Shown in pieces: positions 37,093 to 46,202 of a stretch of DNA of 64,000 nt. Source of the DNA: Yamadazyma tenuis (taxonomy: Eukaryota; Ascomycota; Pichiomycetes; Serinales; Debaryomycetaceae). The notes beneath the pieces were generated by a model. The model had not been told where the DNA came from and did no database searches. It saw only the letters and a list, made by a program, of their open reading frames with translations. Made by a program: the position numbers and the translations under genes. The stretch lies in the NCBI RefSeq assembly GCF_029203305.1, contig NC_089462.1, forward strand, positions 682,001 through 746,000. Reading direction: 5' to 3'. Each line of letters opens with the position of its first letter. Within the stretch, counting starts at the first letter, position 1.

Positions 37093-38745
37093 CTATACAA
37101 CTGGACCAGCAGCTTTCACTTCAGTAGTGGCTTGGTCAGAGTACTTCTTAAAGTTTTCCACAAACTTAGTAGCTAATCCAGTCACTTCCTTAGCAAACGA
37201 AGCTTCGCCTTCGGTCCAAGCATTCGTAGGGTTCAAAATCTCAGCTGGAACACCAGGACACGATTTAGGCACCTTCAAGTTGAAAGTTGGGAAGTTTTCA
37301 TATTCAACCTTGTTTAATTCACCAGAATGGATAGCATCCAAAATGGCTCTCGTGTACTTCAATGGACATCTTTTTCCACCTCTGGCAGCAGAAGCGCCAA
37401 CCCAACCGGTGTTCAATAACCAGGCATTGGCATTGTGTTGCGAAATCTTGTCAGACAATTGTTGAGCATACTTCATTGGGTGCAAAACCAAAAATGGTTG
37501 ACCGAAACAAGCGGAAAAGGTGGCTTGGGGTTCGGTGACACCTTCTTCGGTACCAGCCATCTTGGAGGTGTATCCACTGATAAAATGATACATGACTTGG
37601 GAGTTGTCCAACTTGGAAACTGGTGGTAACACTCCAGAAGCATCACATGTCAACAAGATAATGTTACTTGGGTGGGTGTCGGCCAAACAAGGGATTTTGG
37701 CGGATGGGATAAACTCAATTGGGTAAGCACATCTGGTGTTTTCAGTAATCGAAGCATTGTTGTAATCCACAACCTTGGTGAGTGGATCGTAGATGGCATT
37801 TTCCAAAATGGCTCCAAACTTGATGGAGTTGAAGATTTCAGGTTCCTTTTCAGCAGACAAGTCCAAACACTTGGCGTAACATCCACCTTCAATGTTGAAA
37901 ACACCATTGTCAGACCAACAGTGTTCATCATCACCAATCAACTTTCTGTTAGGATCAGCTGACAAGGTGGTCTTACCGGTACCACTCAAACCAAAGAACA
38001 AAGTGACATCTCCAGTTTCAGTACCTTGGTTACAAGATGAGTGTAACGTCAACACCTTGTGTCTGATTGGCATCAAGTAGAACATCACGGTGAAAATCCC
38101 CTTCTTCATTTCTCCAGCGTATTCAGTACCCAAAATCACCATCTCCATATCTTTAAAGTTAATTTCCACAGAAGTGGCCGAAGTCATACCCTTGGTGTGA
38201 ACATTGGCAGGGAATTGTCCAGCATTGTAAATGGTGAAGTCGGGTTCACCAAAGTTGGCCAACTCTTCTTCAGTTGGTCTAATCAACATATTCGTCATGA
38301 ACAAAGCGTGGTAAGCTCTGGCACAAATAATTCTCACCTTAATTCTGTATCTTGGATCCCATCCAGCATATGCGTCCACCACAAACAACTTTTCTCTGGT
38401 TCTCAAGTAGTCCAAGGCTCTGGATCTACTGATCTTCCAGGTCAATTCGTCAACCTTCTTGTTGACAGGACCCCACCAAATGTGTTCAGATGAGGTTTCT
38501 TCATCGACAATTCTCTTGTCTTTTGGAGATCTACCAGTCTTCTTACCAGAGTAAGCCATCAAGGCTCCAGTGGAAGAAATAAGGGTACCCTTTTCTAACA
38601 AACCATCTTCGTACAAGGTTGGAGCTGGGGCATTATGACGGATAAGAACTTCATCACTCAAGGACAATTGGTCAATGACTGGATCTTGTGGAGTCTTGAT
38701 GGAAGGATGATCAAAATTAATAATAGAAGCAACTGGAGGAACCAT
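37093..38745 (-). CDS. PCK1: Phosphoenolpyruvate carboxykinase (ATP)
   Basis: Catalyses oxaloacetate + ATP to PEP + CO2, the committed step of gluconeogenesis in the cytosol. The kinase P-loop GLSGTGKTTLS and the metal/nucleotide segment DPNRKLIGDDEHCW are intact. So are GRSPKDKR, the RAYHALFMTNMLIRP region, and the C-terminal NTGWVGASAARGGKRCPLKYTRA. The 550 aa match ATP-type PEPCKs of yeasts. The N-terminus is MVPPVASIINF; Pro at positions 3-4 may be relevant to GID-mediated turnover, but that is inference. Codon bias is strong, as for CIT1. A TATAAAT (minus strand, 38782-38788) lies about 40 bp before the ATG, and a CCTCGG core lies at 39103-39108. Confidence 0.97.
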   Translation of the reverse strand: MVPPVASIINFDHPSIKTPQDPVIDQLSLSDEVLIRHNAPAPTLYEDGLLEKGTLISSTGALMAYSGKKTGRSPKDKRIVDEETSSEHIWWGPVNKKVDELTWKISRSRALDYLRTREKLFVVDAYAGWDPRYRIKVRIICARAYHALFMTNMLIRPTEEELANFGEPDFTIYNAGQFPANVHTKGMTSATSVEINFKDMEMVILGTEYAGEMKKGIFTVMFYLMPIRHKVLTLHSSCNQGTETGDVTLFFGLSGTGKTTLSADPNRKLIGDDEHCWSDNGVFNIEGGCYAKCLDLSAEKEPEIFNSIKFGAILENAIYDPLTKVVDYNNASITENTRCAYPIEFIPSAKIPCLADTHPSNIILLTCDASGVLPPVSKLDNSQVMYHFISGYTSKMAGTEEGVTEPQATFSACFGQPFLVLHPMKYAQQLSDKISQHNANAWLLNTGWVGASAARGGKRCPLKYTRAILDAIHSGELNKVEYENFPTFNLKVPKSCPGVPAEILNPTNAWTEGEASFAKEVTGLATKFVENFKKYSDQATTEVKAAGPVV

Positions 38746-39173
38746 TTTTTTTTATTGGTTTACTTGAATCAAATGTCAGAGATTTATAATTCTGAAGAGT
38801 AGAAACATAAAGGGGATTCAGTGGATTTATATAGTTTTTGGGGTCCCAATAATGGTAACTTCCAGGCCCCGGGGAAGCGGAAGCAAACTTGTACTGAATT
38901 GGGAAATCCTGCAGGCCTTGTCGGGCCTGGCCAAAACCTGGGGAAATTGGAGAAACTCGGAACAGTTTGTATGGTAGAGTCGTCGTGTGCGCGCAGTTCC
39001 CGGGTGAATTTGGGACCGCGGGTGGTCGTGCATGGACGAATCCCCGGGCATATGGAAGCTACCCTGTACCCTGAGGTGCTAGTCACCCGTCCCGGTGCTT
39101 CGCCTCGGGGCAATTGACACCTCCTTTTCCCACCTCAGCAGGTGTTCCCTTTTGTCCCGGACGTTTATTATAT
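38746..39173. other. Intergenic region upstream of PCK1, 428 bp
   Basis: PCK1 promoter and 3' flank of the UNC93-like gene. It contains TATAAAT on the minus strand (38782-38788), several C/G-rich blocks, and CCTCGG at 39103-39108 inside the pair CCCG...CGGG. Short frames on both strands at 38784-39117 have no coding character. Confidence 0.5.
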
Positions 39174-40746
39174 TTATTTCTCCGTGGTAGAGCTGGTGTT
39201 TTCTATACAACTAATATCGGCTTGTTTCATAACCATTTCTCCGTTCAAATCATCATCTTCAACGTCTGTATGGTTCTGAATCATAAAGAATGCCAAAGGA
39301 AATGCGATCATCACGGACCCAGCACAAAGAGCCCAACAACTGGCAAACATGTTAATATAGGGGATTTCGTAGTAATCTAACCTCCACATAATAGCTGCAC
39401 CTGCCAGCTGAATCGATTTATAAAAAGCTCCGTAAATGGCCGTTTTTTTGGGATTGTTACTGATTGCTCCGAGCAAGTAGTAGATGAAGTTCTGGAAGAT
39501 TGCATCATACATCCCATAGAAAATGTACAAAAACATGGGCCCAATATATGCCCGGTGTTTGTAGTCGTAGAGTTCCATATGCATCACCGACTCACGCGTG
39601 TACTGCAATTGGAACTTCAACCCTCCACCCCAAATTGCCAAAGTGAGTGCCATAAGAATACCCCAAGCAATTTTGGTCCTCGTTTTACGGTTGAATCGCT
39701 CCCAGTCTAGCACTAAGCCAAAACCAAAGGCTCCAACCATCTGACTCAACCAGTAGAGTAATGAGTTGAGGGACCGGGTACGGATGTTGAACCGAGCAGC
39801 ATTGACGTCGTTAAAATGGTAGGTATAGAACCAATTGGATGCGAAAAACATCGGGAACATTAAGTATATTTTAGGCTCTTTGTAGAGCATCCGAAACATC
39901 GACGCCAACTCGGATTTCCAGTGTGGATACTGGTACAGTACCACCCGTTCTTCTCCCACGTCGTATTTCCATACCTTATGAGCCGGGAGAATACCCAATG
40001 CAAAGAGGAGACCTGACCCCATTAATGCGATGAACACAGCGTAAGTGGAGTCGGTAGCTGTGCTCTCATTATTTTTCAAATTGTTTCCAAGACTGATGGC
40101 AGATCCGACAACCCCTCCCAAGTTGAAGATTACCCAGAAGATCATGATGGCTCTGCCTTTTTTCTCCTCCGGTGGATACGACATCATAATACTTCCTTGT
40201 GCACTCCTAGAACCAATGTGTTAGTAATTGTCAAATGGCTGCAACTTTTAATGAATGTTCTAAACGTACCATAATGTTCCAGCACAAGCTCCAAGAATGG
40301 CTGATGATGCATAGATGAATGCTTCTGCCCCACCGGGATTGGTTGCTGCATGTTTACTGTAGTAGACTAGATTTGTTAGTATACCACCCTCAACTCATGA
40401 AGAATGTTGAACTGTACATACATAATGCACCCGAGTACAAACAGTACCCACAAGAGCCAATGCACAAAGCAAGTTTGACGCCGATCATGTTACAAAGATA
40501 TCCAGAAAAGAACCCCCAAACACAGAAGACAATATACAAAGCAGTGCTTCCATTGTTTGCAACACCGATGGTGATACCAGAGCCTCCGATACCTGTCAAC
40601 GCGTTATACATCCCGGTGGTCATAAAACAAACCAACGACAATACGACTACCTGGAACATCGACAGGGAATAAGCGGGCATGAATGGAAGGATCTTCCTAT
40701 CATACCATCTGAGTGACAGTTCTTGCTTGGACTCCAAATCTGACAT
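39174..40746 (-). CDS. UNC93-like major facilitator membrane protein, three exons
   Basis: The coding sequence joins exon 1 (40746-40422), exon 2 (40366-40270) and exon 3 (40206-39174) into 484 aa. The junctions restore an uninterrupted family sequence: GALFYYSKHAATNPGGAEAF across intron 1, and ILGACAGTLW-SAQGSIMMSYP across intron 2. About 11-12 hydrophobic segments are seen. Conserved phrases include GLGG-like loops (NALTGIGGSG), MMSYPPEEKKGRAIMIFWVI and FNLGGVVGSAIS. The substrate of fungal UNC93/DUF895 proteins is unknown to me. The C-terminus is cytosolic and acidic (HTDVEDDDLNGE). TATATATATAA lies at 40791-40800, about 50 bp before the ATG. Unspliced, the gene would appear as two broken frames. 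Confidence 0.92.
40207..40269 (-). other. Intron 2 of UNC93-like gene (63 nt)
   Basis: Donor GTACGT, branch point TACTAAC (40220-40226), acceptor TAG. The splice joins ACA TTA TG to G AGT GCA, restoring T-L-W-S-A-Q. Confidence 0.93.
40367..40421 (-). other. Intron 1 of UNC93-like gene (55 nt)
   Basis: Donor GTATGT, branch point TACTAAC (40375-40381), acceptor TAG 8 nt later. The next possible acceptor, CTACAG, would shift the frame, so TAG is the used site. The splice joins GCA TTA T to TC TAC TAC. Confidence 0.93.
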
Positions 40747-41174
40747 GTTTGAATGAAAAAAAAAAAGAAGAAAGGAACGCCGACCCCACTATATATATAA
40801 TGTTATAGCCCCAATTTTCTCCAGAAAGAAGATGTTATGCCCCAGTTTTTTCTTCGAGATTTTGGGTGTTGCATTCCAATTAGGTTGCATCAAGCGAGCG
40901 ATGAGCATCGTTCAAAATGGAAAATTGCAACATAGCTCTTCCGAAAAACATTGGCATTCGGTACTCATCCAAACAGTATGCGTTCTCTAGTGACCCCAAA
41001 CTACAGAGATATGTTCGTGAAAGCTTTTGATTACAATACTTGCGTTGTGCTTATATTACTAGTGCCGATGCGCATGAAGTTAAAAAAATACTCTATTATT
41101 AGCAAGCCAAATAAACTGCAACCTGAGTTGAGCAATCATTTATTGTTACATCTACTATATACATACTTGCAACC
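40747..41174. other. Intergenic region, 428 bp
   Basis: Promoter of the UNC93-like gene (TATATATATAA at 40791-40800; a run of A at 40756-40766) and 3' flank of the GH3-GNAT gene. A 75-codon frame starting at a TTG (40951) has no coding character. Nothing else is recognisable. Confidence 0.5.
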
Positions 41175-44100
41175 CTAATTCTGGTCAAACACCCCCACAT
41201 CCGTGCGCTTGTCATAGTTTTCATAGTAGTACTTCCATTCTTGGAATCCGATCTCTTTGATTCCGTTAATGTTGTCGTTTATACCCATCATCAAGCACCG
41301 ATTTATGGGTTCTTCATTGAAGCTGGATTTTAAAAGTGTGATTCCACTGCAAATTAATCCGTACTTGAATATTTCTGTCAAGCTGGAGTATGACAGGTCG
41401 ATCACAGGAGCAACAAGTCCTCCTACAATTGGTGAAGAAGGGGAAGCCACAGGTGAACTTCTTTGGTCGTTGCCGGCCTCATCAATAAATGGATAGTATT
41501 TTGCCAATTGTGACTTGTTAGAGAAAAGTATGATGCTTCCAATAATAGTCTGATGAGAAGGTTCCAATGCGATGATAATTTTGACTCCTGAGTCTTCTTT
41601 CAAGTACTTTATGGTTTTCAAGTATAAGGACTTGGTGTGTTCTAGTTCATCCTTCAATGCTTCACGTCTCAACTGTTTGTCTTCTTTCTTATCCGAGTTC
41701 AGGTCCTGAACGTCCAAGTCCATCGTATCATGGTCGTTACTGTCCTTGTAGATTTCACTGATAGCAGCTTCATTGTTCTTGTTGATGAAATTCATCACTT
41801 TGTCGGCATCATTGCAAATATCGAATCTAACACCCACAATCATCAACTCCCTGAATATCTTTTTTGGAACCAGCCATCTTTCAAGATCATCCAACATCAT
41901 AATATATCTTTTGTTGAGTCTGCTGATGGAAGGGTTCCATCCAAAACTGTTCATGAAAGAAATCACCCGACTGTTTGAAGCGGAGCCTAATAAGTTAGTC
42001 TCATTAGGGAATAAAACTAATGGCAAAGACACCCCCAAAGTAAGAGTTGCACACTTCTGTTCTCTAATGAGATACCTCATTGCTCTGTTGTGCAAGTTTT
42101 TCCCAATGCTTTCAACTCGTTTGGTTCTATCGACCAAAATGTACATGATGCTTCCAGTCTTGCTGGATCCAGCAACATGATCCACCCAAGTAAGTACCAC
42201 TCCGTAAAGGATATTTAAAGACGAGTTTCTAATCACAAAATGTTTCTGTAAAGTCTTAGTGCTTTCGAGTAATTTATGGAAGTTCTTGTAGAACAGATCA
42301 TCTTGGTAATTAATAGAAGTAAAATTGTCACTATTGCTGTGTGAATAATCACTCAATGGGCTTGTGGAGTTCTCAAAATTATTCTTCATGAGCGTAACCA
42401 ACCCATCCCAATCTCTATCCAATACAAATTCATCAACTAACCATCTTCTAACTGGAATATTGTTTTTCTTTGGCCTTGGTGTAAGGTCCTTTGAGGCTTC
42501 TAGATAACTTCTCTTTTTAGTTCTTCCAATATACTTCTTTTCGCCTGGAATACAGCCTTCGGCTGTGACATCTCCCATTAACACTTTCACTAGTTGTTTC
42601 AATGCATTACTGGTGTAATCATAACAACATAAATAAGCACTCCCGATTGACTTGTTGTAAAAAAAATCATATGGAGAAGATGTGGCCACTAAAATCAACG
42701 GTTTAGCCAACTGAGTATATGTTTGGCCCCCGTTATTAAAGGAGGATGGATTGGCTCCGCAAAGCATTGAAACGTACTTAACAATTCCTATCTGGTACAT
42801 GTTTCTAGAGGCTTCAGATGTCACCACAATAACAATCTTGGCATGCTCGATTAACGACTCATGGAGTGAAGTTAGTCCATTGGCAGTATAGGTGGTATGT
42901 AAAACATTGTATGGGTTTTTAAATCCCTTGTTAAACAGATGTTCAGCCAACATGTTTCCTAGCTCCTTGAAGACTTCTTCACCATTATACAATTGAGGAT
43001 CAGGTGCTGAATGACTTCGGGGGATCGGATTAAGCAAGGGAGTCAATAAAAGAATGTTATTGGTATTATCTTGCAGTGAAGCGGATCCCTTTGTTTTGTT
43101 CAAAAACTTGGTGATGGGTAAGGCATCAGTATAATCCCTCACTAAGGTTATTGAACCTTTGTAAGCAGTCTCTGATAATCGTTGATGGGCCTCCCACAAG
43201 TCTTTGTGAGTATCTTTAAAAAGATTTAAATCTTCTGACTTAGCAGACTCTTCACCATTGGGGAATAATTGTTTCCAGGTGGATAACTTTTTTTGTAGCT
43301 TTTCGATTCTAGCTAACGAAGCCAACACGATTTCTTCGTCAAGATTACCATTTTGTAGGGCATTCTTCATGGATCCAACAGCTTCATCTTGCAATTTGAC
43401 ATCATGGCAAACCATTATCAAATCACAACCAGCATACAATGCCAATATCACCCCTTGACCCAATCCTATTGAGTGGTGGAGGGCGTCCATTTCAAGACAT
43501 TCACTTATGACAACCCCCTTGAATCCAATTTCTTGTCTCAAAAGTTGATTCACCAACACAGGAGATAAACATGCATGAATTTCATCTGGACTTATGGTGG
43601 GCACCCCACAGCCAGCTGCACTAACCCCATCAAACATATCTTCTTTAATCAATTCTCGAAATGGAACTGCATTAAAATGTTTCACCTGCTCTAAAGAATC
43701 AGTTAGCATGGGCAATTCAAGTAACGAGTCCACACTAGCATTCCCAATTCCTGGGAAGTGTTTAGCAAAGGTAAATAATCCACCATCTCTAAACCCTCGT
43801 GCGCAGGCTCTTCCATTTTTCACCACATCTTCAATCGTGGTACCAAAACTTCGAACTCCTAGAAGCTGGTGTGAAAGCTTGGTAACCACATCGATCACAG
43901 GACCAAGCATGATCAGAAATCCGATCTGCTTTAATTCTAGGGCCAAAGCCTTCAGAACTTGATAAACAAGTTCTGTATCACCTATGGCTGATAAGGCCAT
44001 TGCACCGGGAAACTGACTCAAGTACTCTGGATCAAATAACTGATTGATTATGCCTCCTTCTTGATCGATGGCAAACAAAAGTGGATACTTGTAGTTTGCT

Positions 44101-44300
44101 TCGGTGTAAGCGATGTATTGTAAGTCTCTGATCAATTTTGTCATTTGTTTGACACTGACGGAGTTCTTTTTGGACATGAGAATTGTTGACACTCGGTGTT
44201 CCACAATCAAATGATAAGCCTGTGACGTTACTCCCGTTCCTTCAAACCCACCACATAGAAGCTGGCCAACCGGTAAGTTGGATTTATCTCTGGAAGACAT
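41175..44300 (-). CDS. GH3 (NagZ-like) plus GNAT acetyltransferase fusion, glycosidase residues altered
   Basis: Residues ~1-345 have a glycoside hydrolase family 3 fold of the beta-N-acetylhexosaminidase (NagZ) type: FAIDQEGG, LGPVIDVV, RSFGTTIEDV, KHFPG. A middle domain spans ~400-600. A C-terminal part (~680-800 and ~910-1020) looks like a GNAT acetyltransferase (SIMYILVDRTKRVESIGKNL, the acetyl-CoA loop). Fungal proteins with this GH3-GNAT order are known to me as a family without a settled role. The key GH3 residues differ. The loop KHFPGIGNASVDSLLELP has Leu193 where NagZ enzymes have the DSH histidine. The nucleophile motif GVVISECLEMDA has Glu267 where the family has Asp. Hence the glycosidase is probably inactive or changed. 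It is 1,041 aa with no frameshift and no signal peptide, so it is probably cytosolic. Confidence 0.9.
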   Translation of the reverse strand: MSSRDKSNLPVGQLLCGGFEGTGVTSQAYHLIVEHRVSTILMSKKNSVSVKQMTKLIRDLQYIAYTEANYKYPLLFAIDQEGGIINQLFDPEYLSQFPGAMALSAIGDTELVYQVLKALALELKQIGFLIMLGPVIDVVTKLSHQLLGVRSFGTTIEDVVKNGRACARGFRDGGLFTFAKHFPGIGNASVDSLLELPMLTDSLEQVKHFNAVPFRELIKEDMFDGVSAAGCGVPTISPDEIHACLSPVLVNQLLRQEIGFKGVVISECLEMDALHHSIGLGQGVILALYAGCDLIMVCHDVKLQDEAVGSMKNALQNGNLDEEIVLASLARIEKLQKKLSTWKQLFPNGEESAKSEDLNLFKDTHKDLWEAHQRLSETAYKGSITLVRDYTDALPITKFLNKTKGSASLQDNTNNILLLTPLLNPIPRSHSAPDPQLYNGEEVFKELGNMLAEHLFNKGFKNPYNVLHTTYTANGLTSLHESLIEHAKIVIVVTSEASRNMYQIGIVKYVSMLCGANPSSFNNGGQTYTQLAKPLILVATSSPYDFFYNKSIGSAYLCCYDYTSNALKQLVKVLMGDVTAEGCIPGEKKYIGRTKKRSYLEASKDLTPRPKKNNIPVRRWLVDEFVLDRDWDGLVTLMKNNFENSTSPLSDYSHSNSDNFTSINYQDDLFYKNFHKLLESTKTLQKHFVIRNSSLNILYGVVLTWVDHVAGSSKTGSIMYILVDRTKRVESIGKNLHNRAMRYLIREQKCATLTLGVSLPLVLFPNETNLLGSASNSRVISFMNSFGWNPSISRLNKRYIMMLDDLERWLVPKKIFRELMIVGVRFDICNDADKVMNFINKNNEAAISEIYKDSNDHDTMDLDVQDLNSDKKEDKQLRREALKDELEHTKSLYLKTIKYLKEDSGVKIIIALEPSHQTIIGSIILFSNKSQLAKYYPFIDEAGNDQRSSPVASPSSPIVGGLVAPVIDLSYSSLTEIFKYGLICSGITLLKSSFNEEPINRCLMMGINDNINGIKEIGFQEWKYYYENYDKRTDVGVFDQN

Positions 44301-44387
44301 GAGGGACTCAGTACTGGTTCCAAGATGTTTTTCCTACTGGCTCTAGATTAAAACGCGATTTCCTTCCCCATATTCAAAATCCTCATC

Positions 44388-44776
44388 ATGCCATTCTTCA
44401 GTAAGTGACCAGTGCATTTTATGTTTTAATAAATAAACTCCATACTAACATGAACGAAGTTCCATTCTCCATAAAGATGGCCATAACTGCCGGGGCTCTC
44501 CTTGGTGGTACCGTGGCCCTTGTAAATAATAAGGAAAGAGTACTCGAGTTTGGGGAGAAGTTGTTCCAGGGAGGAGCCGATTTCTGTAAAGAAAGCCTCG
44601 AAAAACACAAACAAGGAATAGTGTATGCAGCGGACCTTAGTGACGGCGAACTTGAAGACTACGACTCGGAGTCTGCTACTGACTTGGAAACCTTGTTTTC
44701 TAAAAGTGAAATGACCACACCAGACGCTTCTGACGTGGAATGGGAACACGATTTGGAGATCGACTTGGTCGATTGA
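44388..44776 (+). CDS. Small hypothetical protein with probable 5' intron
   Basis: Two models fit. (1) ATG at 44388, exon 1 of 13 nt, intron 44401-44459, exon 2 44460-44776, giving 109 aa beginning MPFFIPFSIKMAITAG. (2) An unspliced start at ATG 44450, giving MNEVPFSIKMAITAG. Model 1 is supported by a GTAAGT donor, a perfect TACTAAC (44443-44449) and preserved frame, but needs an AAG acceptor, which is uncommon. The product has one hydrophobic segment (MAITAGALLGGTVALV) near the N-terminus. A long acidic tail (LSDGELEDYDSESATDLE) ends EIDLVD. It could be a tail- or signal-anchored membrane protein; no family is recognised. It is divergent from the GH3-GNAT gene with 87 bp between starts. Confidence 0.72.
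44401..44459 (+). other. Probable intron with AAG acceptor (59 nt)
   Basis: GTAAGT donor, TACTAAC at 44443-44449, then ATGAACGAAG with AAG as the only AG at a normal distance (10 nt). No CAG or TAG acceptor follows soon. The splice keeps the frame. Confidence 0.55.
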
Positions 44777-44877
44777 ATACCATAAACACGTCAAGGAAGG
44801 GTATGGATCAAAGTGTATACGGTTATATATTCGGGCAATAAAAACAATTCATAATCATAAATTCACAATCAAAAGGT

Positions 44878-45732
44878 CTAGCTCACCACCGCTAAAACTA
44901 CCACCAATACAAATATACAAAGAGCAACTAGAAGAATGCAGCTCCATTTCCCCTTCTTTTTCTGGTACTCGTGAGCCTTTGTGAGCTCGTGTGATGCCTG
45001 TTGGGTGTTTTGTTGGAGGTCAGCAATGTTGTCTTCGACTAAATCTAGTTGTTCTCCCTGTTGATGGATTAATGCACCCAAGTCTTTGAATATCGTATTG
45101 ACTTCCTGGATTCCTTCGGCCGCCTGTTCTATCTCCCGGTTTCTCTCTTCGGTCAAAAGCCGATGGTACTCGAGTTCAGTTTCTTGTATTATGTCTTGAT
45201 CTTGCACCTGGAGCTGTTGTTGCTGTTGGCTGTGATACTGGGGTTGTGGGTTGTCTGGGAGTAGAGGCGTTGCCTCAGTCACCTTGAGCGGATACAAGCG
45301 CTTCTTGTCTGAATATTCCTTGAAAGATCTCGCATATTGTCTGTGGAGGTCATTATATTCGGTGACTAGTCTTTCTTTGATGATGATTTGACGGTTGGTT
45401 ATTTCAAACTTACTATCTGTTTTTTCATCAGAATTTTTGGTGATTAAGGCGGCAAGGTTGGCCATAAGCTTCTTGATGGCTCGTTCTAGTCCGCTAAGTT
45501 TGACTGTGAGTGAGTCTAGCAGGCTTCTTAATTCGGTATTGTCTCGTTTAGATCCGACACTCCTCCGCTGAGACTCAAACTGAGAGATAAGGTTTCCAAA
45601 TACTTGAAGCTGAGTAGAAGTACTGTCGATGATCTTGTCAAGTTCATTTTGGGAGATAGAGTGGTTCTCTTCGGTTATACGGCTGCCATTGGTGGACTTT
45701 TGCGCTTCTAGATCGAAGTTGGCAAAGGACAT
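44878..45732 (-). CDS. PEP12: Endosomal/prevacuolar syntaxin Pep12 (Qa-SNARE)
   Basis: Pep12 is the t-SNARE for Golgi-to-endosome and vacuolar traffic. The 284-aa protein has the three-helix N-terminal Habc-type region (residues ~26-150). A Gln-rich linker follows (HSQQQQQLQVQDQD). The SNARE helix lies at about 190-255 (AAEGIQEVNTIFKDLGALIH, QQGEQLDLVEDNIADLQ), with the central layer Gln. One C-terminal transmembrane segment (CILLVALCIFVLVVVLAVV) ends the protein, giving the tail-anchored SNARE layout. Vam3 is the nearest alternative, but it lacks this sort of length and linker. The gene is convergent with the small gene at 44388-44776 (101 bp). Confidence 0.88.
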   Translation of the reverse strand: MSFANFDLEAQKSTNGSRITEENHSISQNELDKIIDSTSTQLQVFGNLISQFESQRRSVGSKRDNTELRSLLDSLTVKLSGLERAIKKLMANLAALITKNSDEKTDSKFEITNRQIIIKERLVTEYNDLHRQYARSFKEYSDKKRLYPLKVTEATPLLPDNPQPQYHSQQQQQLQVQDQDIIQETELEYHRLLTEERNREIEQAAEGIQEVNTIFKDLGALIHQQGEQLDLVEDNIADLQQNTQQASHELTKAHEYQKKKGKWSCILLVALCIFVLVVVLAVVS

Positions 45733-46202
45733 GATGTTGAGTCAGCTTTCCTAATTTGTTTTTAGGACTGCGAAGTGATGTTGTACTTTCCTCGTCTACC
45801 AAAATGCTCCATTTGTAGCCATATTGGAGTGGAGTAATTGGCTGGAAGTTCATGAATAAAGTAGAAATCCAATGGTATATAGTGGCTAGAGGAAAGTGCT
45901 AGACGTTCTTTGACCCTATATATGTAACTTTTTCAGCCTTTTTCTTATGTTGACTTCGCTCTGGGCATTAAATCCTGGACTACCTGCTGTAAACCCAAAA
46001 TAGGACATTCCCATACCCCAACAGCCCTGTCTAATAGTTCCATTCTAACGTTCAATATGGGCAATTTTCAAGGTTTTTACCGTCACCTTGCAGGCTTCTG
46101 GTGGTATATAGGAAACCTTAGGTATTTCTTTTGCTTTTTGCAACTTTTGCGATTTCTATATAAACCTCAAAGTGGAACAGTATCCAAGAACTCTAAGTTA
46201 AA
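45733..46202. other. Divergent promoter region PEP12 / Op4-like gene, 470 bp
   Basis: TATATAAA at 46157-46164, 39 bp before the rightward ATG at 46203, is a strong TATA box. A second TATATA lies near 46104-46110. No other motif or gene is supported; a frame at 46057-46329 overlaps the real gene in another phase. Confidence 0.55.
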
